From NCBI GenBank assembly GCA_903855995.1, contig CAIOAN010000003.1, positions 62,001-126,000 of the forward strand: a stretch of DNA of 64,000 nt, written 5' to 3'. The stretch is from an uncultured Opitutia bacterium. Lineage in GTDB: Bacteria; Verrucomicrobiota; Verrucomicrobiia; Opitutales; UBA953. The position numbers and the translations under genes were made by a program. Positions 45,943-53,984 of the stretch are shown here, one piece after another; the stretch's first letter is position 1, and each line of letters opens with the position of its first letter. The notes below the pieces were generated by a model. The model was not told the DNA's origin. It made no database searches and saw nothing but the letters and a program-made list of their open reading frames with translations.

Positions 45943-46242
45943 TTATTTGGCGAAATGGGAACGGATGCAGCCGAGGATTGTCAGGCAGCCTGCGTGGGCC
46001 ACGCGGTAGCGGGCGACACGGCCTTCGCGTTCGGCGGCGACCAGACCATGGGCGCGGAGGCGCATGAGGTGCTGGCTGACTGTCGCCTGTGGGCGGCGGA
46101 GGCGCGTGGTCAGCTCCGTGACTTCCAGCGGGCCTTGCTCCAGCGCTTCGACGATGCGGAGGCGATCCGGGTGGGAAAGGGTGCGGAGGGCTCCGGCGCA
46201 CTGGCGGAGGACTTTCGGGTTAAGTGGCCGAGTTTTCAACAT
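45943..46242 (-). CDS. ArsR-family transcriptional repressor (sulfide/redox-type candidate)
   Basis: A 99-residue winged-helix regulator: RTLSHPDRLRIVEALEQGPLEVTELTTRLRRPQATVSQHLMRLRAHGLVAAEREGRVARYRV is a full ArsR domain. It lacks the CxCxxC metal motif of arsenic sensors but has C15 in the first helix and C86/C92 in the last helix, where a disulfide or sulfane bridge could act as switch. ATG 46242 is chosen over an in-frame TTG (46248) that would lie inside the operator. The operator, start codon and 4-base spacing to the reductase-rhodanese gene suggest autoregulated control of persulfide metabolism. Confidence 0.85.
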   Translation of the reverse strand: MLKTRPLNPKVLRQCAGALRTLSHPDRLRIVEALEQGPLEVTELTTRLRRPQATVSQHLMRLRAHGLVAAEREGRVARYRVAHAGCLTILGCIRSHFAK

Positions 46243-46258
46243 ATTCAAAAGTTTGAAT
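46243..46258. promoter_or_regulatory. ArsR operator ATTC-N8-GAAT
   Basis: ATTCAAAAGTTTGAAT is a near-perfect palindrome directly abutting the ArsR ATG. The ATTC-N8-GAAT form is, from memory, that reported for SqrR/BigR-type sulfide sensors. A TTGACT hexamer (46272-46277, minus strand) lies upstream. Binding would block this promoter. Confidence 0.7.
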
Positions 46259-46317
46259 GTATTTTCGGGAAAGTCAAATAGCGATGAGAGTATGGAGTAT
46301 TGAGTATCGAGTATGGG

Positions 46318-46594
46318 GGTGGGAGGCCCATTTCAGGTGGCGGGTGGCAGGGCCCGTCAGCCCTACCAGGCCGCCGCAGGGCGGCCGAAGGTAGGGGCGT
46401 GGCTACGCCGCGCCCTCCGTGGCGGAGTGCACGATGAATCGTGCCCCTACCATCGTTCGCCCTGCGGCGAACTCGATGCACGGCTATGTCGTGACGCGGT
46501 CCCGACCCTACCTGCTTCATCGATTCAGTCCTCGATTCAGCGCTCTATGCAGTCATCGACCCGGTCATCGATTCTGCTCGGGTTTTACCCGAGC
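46318..46594. repeat. Repeat array and stop-codon hairpin at the leuA end
   Basis: Contains an inverted GGTGGC block (46331-46351), a 62-bp GGTAGGG composite (46390-46451) nearly identical to 18126-18187, a half unit (46488-46512) matching 18221-18246, a tract of CGATTCAGTC/TCATCGATTC repeats (about 46516-46575), and hairpin GCTCGGG-TTTTA-CCCGAGC (46576-46594) whose loop holds the leuA stop. No gene in 46259-46584. Confidence 0.85.
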
Positions 46595-48246
46595 CTATTA
46601 GCCGCGCTGACGAGGGCCTTGAGGCCGGCGAGTTCGATATTCGCGTCGACGCCGCAACCCCAGACGGTGCGGCCGTCCTTGGACTGCAGGGAAACGTAGG
46701 CGGCGGCGGAAGATTCCGAGCCGGCGGTCAGCGCATGCGAGCGGTAATCCTTGAGGGAGAAGTTCGCCCAGCCCTTCGATTCGAGGGCGTGCACGAGCGC
46801 GCTGATCGGTCCGTTACCTTCGCCGGTGAGGGTGAGGATCTTGCCGGCGTGACGGATCTCGGCCTCACAGCGCACGGTCTGCTTGTTGACGGGCGCGGAG
46901 CTGAACGAGACGAGCTCGAGAGGGGTGGAGACGTTGACGAAGTTCTGGCGGAAGCAGTCGTGGATCTCGGCGGGAGAGAGTTCCTTGCTGAGCTTGTCGG
47001 CGTGCTTGCCGATGAGGTTGCCGACTTCCGGATGCATGAGCTTCGGTAGGTCGAAGCCGAACTCGCGGTCGAGCACGTAGGCGACGCCGCCTTTGCCGCT
47101 CTGGGAGTTGATGCGGATGATGGCCTCGTAGGAACGACCGATGTCCATCGGGTCGATGGTGAGGTAGGGGACGTCCCAGAGCGCGTCGTGGCCGATCTTA
47201 CCGCGGCGATCCATGCCTTTCTTGATGGCGTCCTGGTGCGAGCCCGAAAAGGCCGTGAAGACGAGGTCGCCGCCGTACGGATGGCGGTCATGCACGCTCA
47301 TGCGGGTCACGCGCTCGTAGACCTCGCGGATCGCGCCGAGGTTGCGGAAGTCGAGGTGCGGGTCGATGCCGTGCGAGAACATGTTCAGCGCGACGGTGAC
47401 GATGTCGAGGTTGCCCGTGCGCTCGCCGTTGCCGAAGAGCGTGCCTTCCACGCGGTCCGCTCCAGCCATCAGGCCGAGCTCGGTGGCGGCGACGCCGGTG
47501 CCGCGGTCGTTGTGCGTGTGCAGGGAGACGATGGCCATCTCGCGGTTACTGAGATGGCGGCAGAACCACTCGATCTGGTCGGCATGCGTGTTCGGCGTGC
47601 CGGCTTCGACGGTGAGCGGCAGGTTGAGGATGATCTTGCGCTGGGCGCTAGCGCCCCAGGCCTTCGCGACCGCTTCGCAGACCTCGAGGGAGTAGTCGGG
47701 CTCGGTGAGCACGAATGTCTCCGGGCTGAACTCCAGCTGCCACTGCGTATCGGGCAGGGCGTCGGTGAGCTCGCGGATGAGCTTCGTGCCGGCGACGGCC
47801 ATCTCGAGGACTTGCGCCTTCGAGAGGTTGAAGACGATCTCACGCTGGGCCGGGTTGGTCGGCGTGTAGAGGTGGACGATCGCGCGACGGGCGCCCTTGA
47901 GGGAATCGACCGTGCGGCGGATGAGGTGTTCGCGGGCCTGGACGAGGACCTGCACCGAGACGTCCTCGGGGATGAGCTTCTGTTCGATGAGCTCGCGGGT
48001 GAAGGCGAACTCCGTGTCCGAGGCGGACGGGAAGCCAATCTCGATTTCCTTGAAGCCGATGCGACAGAGGGTCTGGAAGAGCTCGTGCTTCTCCGGCACG
48101 TTCATCGGGATCGCCAGGGCCTGGTTGCCGTCGCGGAGGTCGACCGAGCACCAGCGGGGGGCCTGCTCGATGCGTGCGTCCGGCCAGCGGCGGTCGGTGA
48201 GGCGGACGGTCTCGAAGGGGCGGTATTTCTGCCGGGGGGATTCCAT
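46585..48246 (-). CDS. leuA: 2-isopropylmalate synthase (LeuA type 2)
   Basis: A 553-residue enzyme condensing acetyl-CoA with 2-oxoisovalerate, the first step of leucine synthesis. WCSVDLRDGNQALAIPM carries the metal Asp and catalytic Arg; FKEIEIGFPSASDTEF, SLHTHNDRGTGVAATEL (HxH metal ligands) and EGTLFGNGERTGN are the core motifs. The C-terminal regulatory domain (about 430-553) should bind leucine. ATG 48246 (MESPRQKYRPF) fits the LeuA2 subfamily; the longer frame overlaps a terminator. No other leu genes adjoin. The TAA stop lies in the loop of a 7-bp hairpin. Confidence 0.94.
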   Translation of the reverse strand: MESPRQKYRPFETVRLTDRRWPDARIEQAPRWCSVDLRDGNQALAIPMNVPEKHELFQTLCRIGFKEIEIGFPSASDTEFAFTRELIEQKLIPEDVSVQVLVQAREHLIRRTVDSLKGARRAIVHLYTPTNPAQREIVFNLSKAQVLEMAVAGTKLIRELTDALPDTQWQLEFSPETFVLTEPDYSLEVCEAVAKAWGASAQRKIILNLPLTVEAGTPNTHADQIEWFCRHLSNREMAIVSLHTHNDRGTGVAATELGLMAGADRVEGTLFGNGERTGNLDIVTVALNMFSHGIDPHLDFRNLGAIREVYERVTRMSVHDRHPYGGDLVFTAFSGSHQDAIKKGMDRRGKIGHDALWDVPYLTIDPMDIGRSYEAIIRINSQSGKGGVAYVLDREFGFDLPKLMHPEVGNLIGKHADKLSKELSPAEIHDCFRQNFVNVSTPLELVSFSSAPVNKQTVRCEAEIRHAGKILTLTGEGNGPISALVHALESKGWANFSLKDYRSHALTAGSESSAAAYVSLQSKDGRTVWGCGVDANIELAGLKALVSAANRLG

Positions 48247-48315
48247 GGCGGGCGAAGTTCGGATGGTGGGAAAGGAGGGAAGGGCTGGCGAGCGTGGGTT
48301 TGGGCTCCTAAAAGC

Positions 48316-48349
48316 AAAAAACCCACCCGGAAGTCCGGGTGGGTTTTTT
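48316..48349 (-). terminator. Rho-independent terminator of the small basic protein gene
   Basis: ACCCACCCGG-AAGT-CCGGGTGGGT is a perfect 10-bp stem flanked by A and T runs. It lies 22 bases beyond the stop of the small basic protein gene and separates it from leuA. Confidence 0.92.
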
Positions 48350-48371
48350 CGCAAAGGAGCGAGACCCGGAC

Positions 48372-48530
48372 TTAGGCGTCAGGCTTGGTCTTCGGAAGCT
48401 TGGTCACGCGCTTGATGTCCTTGATCGTGCCGCGCTTCTTGAGCAGTTCCACGCGCTCGAAGCGCTTGAGGACGTTACGCTTCGCTCCGGAGGAGGAGGC
48501 GCTGGACTTGAAACTGTTGTGCTGGGTCAT
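48372..48530 (-). CDS. Verrucomicrobia/Chlamydiae small basic protein
   Basis: A 52-residue, strongly basic protein (MTQHNSFKSSASSSGAKRNV, then LKRFERVELLKKRGTIKDIKRVTKLPKTKP) of the small basic protein family restricted, as far as I know, to Verrucomicrobia and Chlamydiae (TIGR04137, cited from memory). A ribosome-related or RNA-binding role has been supposed from size and charge but is not established. ATG 48530 is clear and a strong terminator follows. It is monocistronic. It is also one of the best taxonomic markers in the window. Confidence 0.88.
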   Translation of the reverse strand: MTQHNSFKSSASSSGAKRNVLKRFERVELLKKRGTIKDIKRVTKLPKTKPDA

Positions 48531-48637
48531 GGCCGTAAGGTGGGTGGAAGTTTGGAGAAAAGGGGTCGAAGGGGCGGGAGCAAGGGGAAAAGCGGTCAAA
48601 ATACCGACTTTGCCCCTTTCCCTGCCTCTTTCCTTGT

Positions 48638-50107
48638 TCAGGTGTGCTTCAGCATGCCCTTGGCCACGTGGCCTTCGACGTCGGTCAGGCGGAACTGGCG
48701 CCCCTGGTATCGGAAGAGCAAGCCCTCGTGATTGATCCCGAAGAGGTGCATCAGGGTGGCCTGCATGTCGTGGACATGGACCCGGTCCTTGATGACGTTC
48801 CAACCGAACTCGTCGGTCGCGCCGTGCACGTGGCCAGGCTTGATGCCGCCGCCCGCGAGCCACCAGGAATAGGCGCGGCCGAAATGGTCACGGCCCTGAG
48901 GTTTACCGTCTTTAACGTTTTGGCCGAAGGGGGTCCGGCCGAATTCGCCACCGAAGCAGACGAGAGTGTCATCGAGCAGCCCGCGCTGCTTGAGGTCCTT
49001 GACGAGGGCCGCGCTGGGCTGGTCGGTGTCGAGGCACTGCTGGGCGAGCTGGCCGGTGAAGAGATTGCCGTGCTGATCCCAGCCGGAATGCATCAGCTGC
49101 GTGAAGCGTACACCGCGCTCGGCGAGGCGGCGGGCGATGAGGCAGTTATTGGCGAAGGTGCCGGGCTTGAGGACATCGGGTCCGTACATCTCGAGCACCG
49201 ACTTCGGCTCGTTTTTAAAATCGAGCAGGTCGGGTACCGACGCCTGCATGCGAAACGCCATTTCATATTGGGAGATGCGCGTATCAATTTCAGGGTCGCC
49301 GACCTGGCCGAAGTGCTCGCGGTTCAGTGCCTGCATGTCGTCGAGCATCGTGCGACGCGCGTCGCGGCTGACACCAGCCGGGTTGCCCACGTAGGGAACC
49401 GGGTCGCCGACGCCGCGGAAGCGCACGCCCTGATGCTTGCCGGGGAGGAAGCCGTTGGACCAGTAGTGTTCGAAGAAGAGCTGACCGCAGGTCTTGGCGG
49501 AGTCGGAAGAGGTCATCACGACATACGAAGGCAGATCCTCGTTCATCGTGCCGAGGCCGTAGGAAAGCCAGGCACCCATCGACGGGCGGCCGGGAATCTG
49601 CGAGCCGGTCATGAAGAAGGTCACACCAGGCGCGTGGTTCACCGCTTCGGTGTTCATCGAACGGACGACGCAGATCTCATCGGCGATGGAACCTAGGTGC
49701 GGGAGCATCTCGCTCAGCTCCGTGCCGCTGGCACCCCATTTCTTAAATGGCTTGAGCGCCGGGGTCGCGATGTACTTAGCATAGCCGCTCGACATCGTGG
49801 AGAGGCGGGTGTCGCCGCGGACGCTGGCGGGGATTTCCTCTCCGGCCATCTTGAGGAGGGTCGGCTTAGGGTCGAAGAGGTCGACGTGCGAAGGGCCGCC
49901 ACCCTGCCAGAGGCAGATCATGCGCTTGGCCTTGGGGGCGAAGTGCGGGAGTCCGGGCAGGCCGCCGATCGGGTTATTCGCGGCCTTGAGGTCGCGGGCG
50001 AGGAGGGAGCCGAGGGCGACGGCGCCGATACCTTGGACGCCGGCGCTAAGGAAGCTGCGGCGCGTGAGGCGCTCGCGCCATTCGGAGGGAGAGAGTTCGA
50101 AGTCCAT
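48638..50107 (-). CDS. DUF1501 secreted protein with Tat-like signal
   Basis: A 489-residue protein of the DUF1501 family (alkaline-phosphatase-like fold, sulfatase-related), abundant in Planctomycetes and Verrucomicrobia. The N-terminus MDFELSPSEWRERLTRRSFLSAGVQGIGAVALGSLLA is a twin-arginine-type signal. Conserved stretches include MICLWQGGGPSHVDLFDPKP, NHAPGVTFFMTGSQIPGRPSMGAW, LVCFGGEFGRTPFGQ and GRDHFGRAYSWWLAGGGIKPGHVHG. ATG 50107 is chosen because the upstream frame overlaps the PSCyt gene. It follows that gene after 4 bases and is clearly cotranscribed. Function unproven; polysaccharide or sulfate-ester breakdown is the usual suggestion. Confidence 0.9.
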   Translation of the reverse strand: MDFELSPSEWRERLTRRSFLSAGVQGIGAVALGSLLARDLKAANNPIGGLPGLPHFAPKAKRMICLWQGGGPSHVDLFDPKPTLLKMAGEEIPASVRGDTRLSTMSSGYAKYIATPALKPFKKWGASGTELSEMLPHLGSIADEICVVRSMNTEAVNHAPGVTFFMTGSQIPGRPSMGAWLSYGLGTMNEDLPSYVVMTSSDSAKTCGQLFFEHYWSNGFLPGKHQGVRFRGVGDPVPYVGNPAGVSRDARRTMLDDMQALNREHFGQVGDPEIDTRISQYEMAFRMQASVPDLLDFKNEPKSVLEMYGPDVLKPGTFANNCLIARRLAERGVRFTQLMHSGWDQHGNLFTGQLAQQCLDTDQPSAALVKDLKQRGLLDDTLVCFGGEFGRTPFGQNVKDGKPQGRDHFGRAYSWWLAGGGIKPGHVHGATDEFGWNVIKDRVHVHDMQATLMHLFGINHEGLLFRYQGRQFRLTDVEGHVAKGMLKHT

Positions 50108-50111
50108 GGGT

Positions 50112-52616
50112 TCAGTCGCGGGTGATGGCGGCGTCGAGGTTATAGAGGGCAAGGCAGGTGGCAGTGAGCGCCGCGTGTTCGGCAGCGGGAATTGTCGCGT
50201 CGCGTTTGCTCTCGCCGAGTGCGAGCAGGGCTTCCGCAGCCTTGGTGTCGGCGGCGTAGATTGCCCGCTGGTTGGCGAGCATCTTGGTGAGCAGGGCGGG
50301 TTCCTTGCCGGCAGGGGCACGGCCGAGCACGAGGGCAAAGGCGCGGGCGAGGCGGGTGTCGTCGGTCGATTGTTCTTTCGTCACGCGCTGGGCGAGGGAG
50401 CGCGAGGCTTCGACCCAGGTCGGGTCGTTGAGCATCGTGAGCGCGTGCAGCGGCGAGGACGTCACCGCGGTACGCACGCGGCAGGTCTGACGTGCCGAGC
50501 TATCAAACATGTTCACCGGCGCGATGGTGCGGCGCCAGAACGTGTAGAGTGAACGACGATAGAGGTCGGGCCCCTTCGACTGCGGGTAGGTGAAGTCGCG
50601 CTCCTTGGTGATGGCGAGGCTCTCCCACGGGCTGTCAGGGAGATAAGGGTAGACCGGCGCGCCGCCGAGCTGGGCGTTGAGCAGGCCGCTCGTGCTCAGG
50701 GCGACGTCGCGGAGCACCATCGAGGGCAGGCGCAGGCGCGGGGCGTGCGAGAGGAGTTTGTTCTCCGGATCCTTCTGCAGCTGTTCCTTGGTGACGTGGC
50801 TGGACTGACGGTAGGTCTTGCTGGTGAGGATGATTTTCTGAAGAGCCTTGGTCTTCCAGCCGGATTCGCGGAACTCAACGGAAAGCCAGTCGAGTAATTC
50901 TGGGTGCGTCGGGCGCTCGCTCTGGACGCCGAGATCTTCCGAGGTGCGCACGATGCCCTTGCCGAAGAGCTGCTGCCACTGGCGGTTGACCTGCACGCGA
51001 GCGGCTAAGGGATGCTCGGGGCTGAAAAGCCACTGCGCGAGGCCGAGGCGATTCTTCGGGGCGTCCTTCGGCAGCGGCGGCAGGAAGCTGGGCGCGTCGA
51101 AGGTGACCTTCTCCTTCTTCGAGAGGTAGGCGCCGCGGTCGAGGATGTTGGTTTCGCGCACCATGCCGTCGCTCATCACCATCACCCGCGGGATCTTATC
51201 ATTACGATAGCCATCGATCTGGAGCTTGGCGTTGTCGATGGCGATGACCGCGGGAATCTTCTTCCGCTCTTCGACGAAGACGACCTTGTCATAATGGGCC
51301 CGCAGCTGCTTGTCTTCGGCGGCGGTGCGCTTTTTGTCGGGCGCCAGCAGCGCGTCAATCGGCTTAGGCAGCATGCCCTTATCCTTGGTCGGTTTGGCGA
51401 GCCAGGTTTCGTAGGCCTTCTTTTGGTGGACGAAGATATCCTTATTTAGCTTATCGAACGCGGCCTGACGATTGGCCAGTTCGGCCGTCTGTTCTGCGGT
51501 GGGTACTTCGACGACGGTGGTGTCGAGGCGGAAGCGGGTGGTGACCCCCTTCACGAGGGAGACGCCGCCGCCGGGCACGCCGCGTTCGTTGACGTGATTA
51601 AACGCGTCCATCCACTGGTAATAGTCCTTCTGCTTCACCGGATCGTATTTGTGATCGTGGCACTGTGCGCAGGCGACCGTCATGCCGAGCCAGGTGGTCG
51701 TCGTGCTCTCCACGCGATCGAAGAGGCTGACGTAGCGCTGTTCCTCGGCGATGTTGCCGCCTTCTCCGTTGAGGATGTGGTTACGGTTAAAGGCCGTGGC
51801 GATCTTCTGGTCGAGCGTCGCGTTGGGCAATAGATCGCCGGCGAGCATCTCGGTACTGAGTTGGTCAAACGGCTTATCGGCGTTGAGGTTTGTCACCAGC
51901 CAATCGCGCCAGACCCACTGGAAGGTGTCGCCGTCCTGCTGGAAGCCGTTGCTGTCCGCGTAACGCGAGGCGTCGAGCCACGGAAGTGCCATGCGTTCGC
52001 CGTAGTGCGGCGAAGCCATCAGGCGGTCGACCTGCTTTCCGTAGGCATCTGGACTCGCATCGGCGAGGAACGCGTTGGTCTCTTCGGGCGTGGGCGGCAG
52101 GCCGGTGAGATCGAGCGAGAGGCGGCGGAGCAGCGTGGCCTTGGGGGCTTCAGCCGAAAGCGTGAGGCCGGCCTTGGTGAGTTTCTCGACCACGAAGGCA
52201 TCGACGGGGTTCTGCTCGCCGTTGGCGGGTAGGGCGGGGCGGACCGGTGCGACGAACGCCCAGTGCGGTTTATATTCGGCGCCCTCCGCAATCCAGCGCT
52301 TCAGGATTTCGCGCTGGGCCGGAGTCACGGTGCGATGCGAATCGGGTGGTGGCATCACTTCCTCAGAGTCCTTGGAGAAGAGCCGCTTCACCAGGTCGCT
52401 CGCGGCGGGATCGCCGGGTACGAAGGCTTTTTTCTGCAACGCGTCCTCACGGACATCGAGACGGAGCTTGGCCTTGCGCTTATTGCCGTCGGGGCCGTGG
52501 CAGTAGAAGCAGTTCTCCGAAAGGATCGGGCGCACATCTTCGTTATAGTCGAGCTTCGCGGCGAAGGCGGGCAGGGCGACGGCGAGTGCGGCGAGGATGG
52601 GGCTGATCCGGGGCAT
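50112..52616 (-). CDS. PSCyt1-DUF1549-DUF1553 secreted cytochrome-like protein
   Basis: An 834-residue secreted protein with signal peptide MPRISPILAALAVALPAFAA. Residues 21-110 are a Planctomycete cytochrome C (PSCyt1) domain with haem motif CFYCH (C36, C39, H40) and a Met-containing EEVMPPP. DUF1549 (PSCyt2) follows with LSLDLTGLPPTPEE, a second CxxCH in VACAQCHDHKYDP and NRNHILNGEGGNIAEEQR. The C-terminal DUF1553 (PSD1) has NRLGLAQWLFSPEHPLAARVQVNRQWQQLFGKGIV. It is encoded directly upstream of the DUF1501 gene, the standard pairing. The cytochrome part suggests electron transfer in the periplasm. Confidence 0.93.
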   Translation of the reverse strand: MPRISPILAALAVALPAFAAKLDYNEDVRPILSENCFYCHGPDGNKRKAKLRLDVREDALQKKAFVPGDPAASDLVKRLFSKDSEEVMPPPDSHRTVTPAQREILKRWIAEGAEYKPHWAFVAPVRPALPANGEQNPVDAFVVEKLTKAGLTLSAEAPKATLLRRLSLDLTGLPPTPEETNAFLADASPDAYGKQVDRLMASPHYGERMALPWLDASRYADSNGFQQDGDTFQWVWRDWLVTNLNADKPFDQLSTEMLAGDLLPNATLDQKIATAFNRNHILNGEGGNIAEEQRYVSLFDRVESTTTTWLGMTVACAQCHDHKYDPVKQKDYYQWMDAFNHVNERGVPGGGVSLVKGVTTRFRLDTTVVEVPTAEQTAELANRQAAFDKLNKDIFVHQKKAYETWLAKPTKDKGMLPKPIDALLAPDKKRTAAEDKQLRAHYDKVVFVEERKKIPAVIAIDNAKLQIDGYRNDKIPRVMVMSDGMVRETNILDRGAYLSKKEKVTFDAPSFLPPLPKDAPKNRLGLAQWLFSPEHPLAARVQVNRQWQQLFGKGIVRTSEDLGVQSERPTHPELLDWLSVEFRESGWKTKALQKIILTSKTYRQSSHVTKEQLQKDPENKLLSHAPRLRLPSMVLRDVALSTSGLLNAQLGGAPVYPYLPDSPWESLAITKERDFTYPQSKGPDLYRRSLYTFWRRTIAPVNMFDSSARQTCRVRTAVTSSPLHALTMLNDPTWVEASRSLAQRVTKEQSTDDTRLARAFALVLGRAPAGKEPALLTKMLANQRAIYAADTKAAEALLALGESKRDATIPAAEHAALTATCLALYNLDAAITRD

Positions 52617-52760
52617 GGGGTGATTTTAGCAGAAGGTGCCCGACGGAGGAATGGTCGGGGGCGGAGGGCGGGTTGTAGAATACGACCACCGCTGGGTCTG
52701 GAGTTAGCATCTTTGAGACAGCCTCCGTGACGGGTGGTTTCAATCTCCGATTGGGCGACC

Positions 52761-52778
52761 ATTCCGCCACGGCGGAAT
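52761..52778. promoter_or_regulatory. Palindrome in a divergent promoter region
   Basis: ATTCCGCC-AC-GGCGGAAT is a perfect 8-bp inverted repeat. A further GGCGGAA half lies at 52792-52798 and a CAATC-TCC-GATTG hairpin at 52741-52753. It sits between the divergent PSCyt gene (52616) and the LptF/G gene (52842), so it could be an operator for either. Confidence 0.4.
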
Positions 52779-52841
52779 AATTCACTTAATCGGCGGAAAC
52801 GGGGACTCGGGCTTGGTTTGGGGTTGCTGGAAGGCTGACCC

Positions 52842-53981
52842 TTGTTGTCATTCCGGGCAGTGCGACTCCTTGACCGCTATATCCTCGCCGAATGGGCCAA
52901 GGTCTTCGCCTTGTGCATGGCCAGTTTCATGGGATTGCTGCTGCTCTCCGAGGGGTATAATTGGATTCCGGAGTTTCTCGGCTGGGGGGCGTCCACGGGG
53001 ACCATTATCGGGTATCTTTTGCTCAGCGTGGTGAAGAATGTCTCCCTGCTGATTCCGATTTCCCTGCTGATTTCGGTCATCTTCGTGTTGGGTAGCATGA
53101 ATCGCAACCAGGAGATCGCCGCCGCCCGCGCCGCCGGCATCGGGATGTGGCGGCTCGCTGCTCCGCTGTGGGCGGTCGGCATTCTGCTCGCCGGCCTGCT
53201 GGCCTTGCTCAACGCGGTCCTAGTGCCCGATGCCCTCGAGGCTCAGAACGGTCTCGTGGAGCAGGCGCAGTTCACGGCCTTGAAGGCCAAGGGCGGCACG
53301 GCCATCCCGAAGGGGCAGGCCTACTCGGTCTCTTTTGAAAACACCAAGGATCACCGGCTCTGGCTGATTTCCAGCCTTGGTCTGGCCACGGGTCAGGCGT
53401 TTGAGGTCATCGTACATTCCTTCGATGAGCATGGCCGCGAGATTCGCACTATCGCGGCGCGCTTCGCGGAGTTCCGAAAAATCGACGGACGCTGGCATTG
53501 GACTTTCCGGGAAGGCCGCGACCTGCGTTTTGATCCGGCCACGGGCTCGCTGATGGCCCAACCACGCTTCAAGGAACTCGCCCTGCCGGAGTATGCGGAC
53601 GACCCCGAGGTGATGCTCTATTCGACGCGCGAGCCTGACACGCTGTCGCTGCGCGAGGTTTCCCGTTTCGTCGAACAGACCGGTTCCAATCCTGGCGGCC
53701 CCAACGCAGCCTACGTCATGCGCTACCATGCGATTATGTCCGCCCCGGCCATCTGCCTGGTCGTCATCGCGGTCGCGATTCCGTTCTCCGTCACGGGCGG
53801 CCGCACCAGCCCGATGGTGGGCGTCGCCAAGACTTTCGGTCTCTTTCTGGTCTTCTACTTCGTCTCATCCTTCTGCTCCGCCTTTGGCGAGAGCGGCGCG
53901 CTGCCGCCAATCCTGGCCGCGTGGATTCCGGCCGTGCTCACGGCGGTCTGGGTGATCCCGAAGTTGCGCGCCGTCAATTAA
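52842..53981 (+). CDS. LptF/LptG-family permease
   Basis: A 379-residue inner-membrane permease of the LptF/LptG (YjgP/YjgQ) family, the transmembrane part of the lipopolysaccharide exporter LptB2FG. It starts with the typical RLLDRYILAEWAKVFALCM helix, then two more helices with NQEIAAARAAGIGMWRLAAPLW (coupling helix), a periplasmic beta-jellyroll domain (about 135-290) and three C-terminal helices. TTG 52842 has a GGAAGG ribosome-binding site 7 bases upstream; GTG 52860 is the alternative and gives the more usual N-terminus. Followed after 3 bases by the methyltransferase gene. Confidence 0.85.
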   Translation: MLSFRAVRLLDRYILAEWAKVFALCMASFMGLLLLSEGYNWIPEFLGWGASTGTIIGYLLLSVVKNVSLLIPISLLISVIFVLGSMNRNQEIAAARAAGIGMWRLAAPLWAVGILLAGLLALLNAVLVPDALEAQNGLVEQAQFTALKAKGGTAIPKGQAYSVSFENTKDHRLWLISSLGLATGQAFEVIVHSFDEHGREIRTIAARFAEFRKIDGRWHWTFREGRDLRFDPATGSLMAQPRFKELALPEYADDPEVMLYSTREPDTLSLREVSRFVEQTGSNPGGPNAAYVMRYHAIMSAPAICLVVIAVAIPFSVTGGRTSPMVGVAKTFGLFLVFYFVSSFCSAFGESGALPPILAAWIPAVLTAVWVIPKLRAVN

Positions 53982-53984
53982 CAC

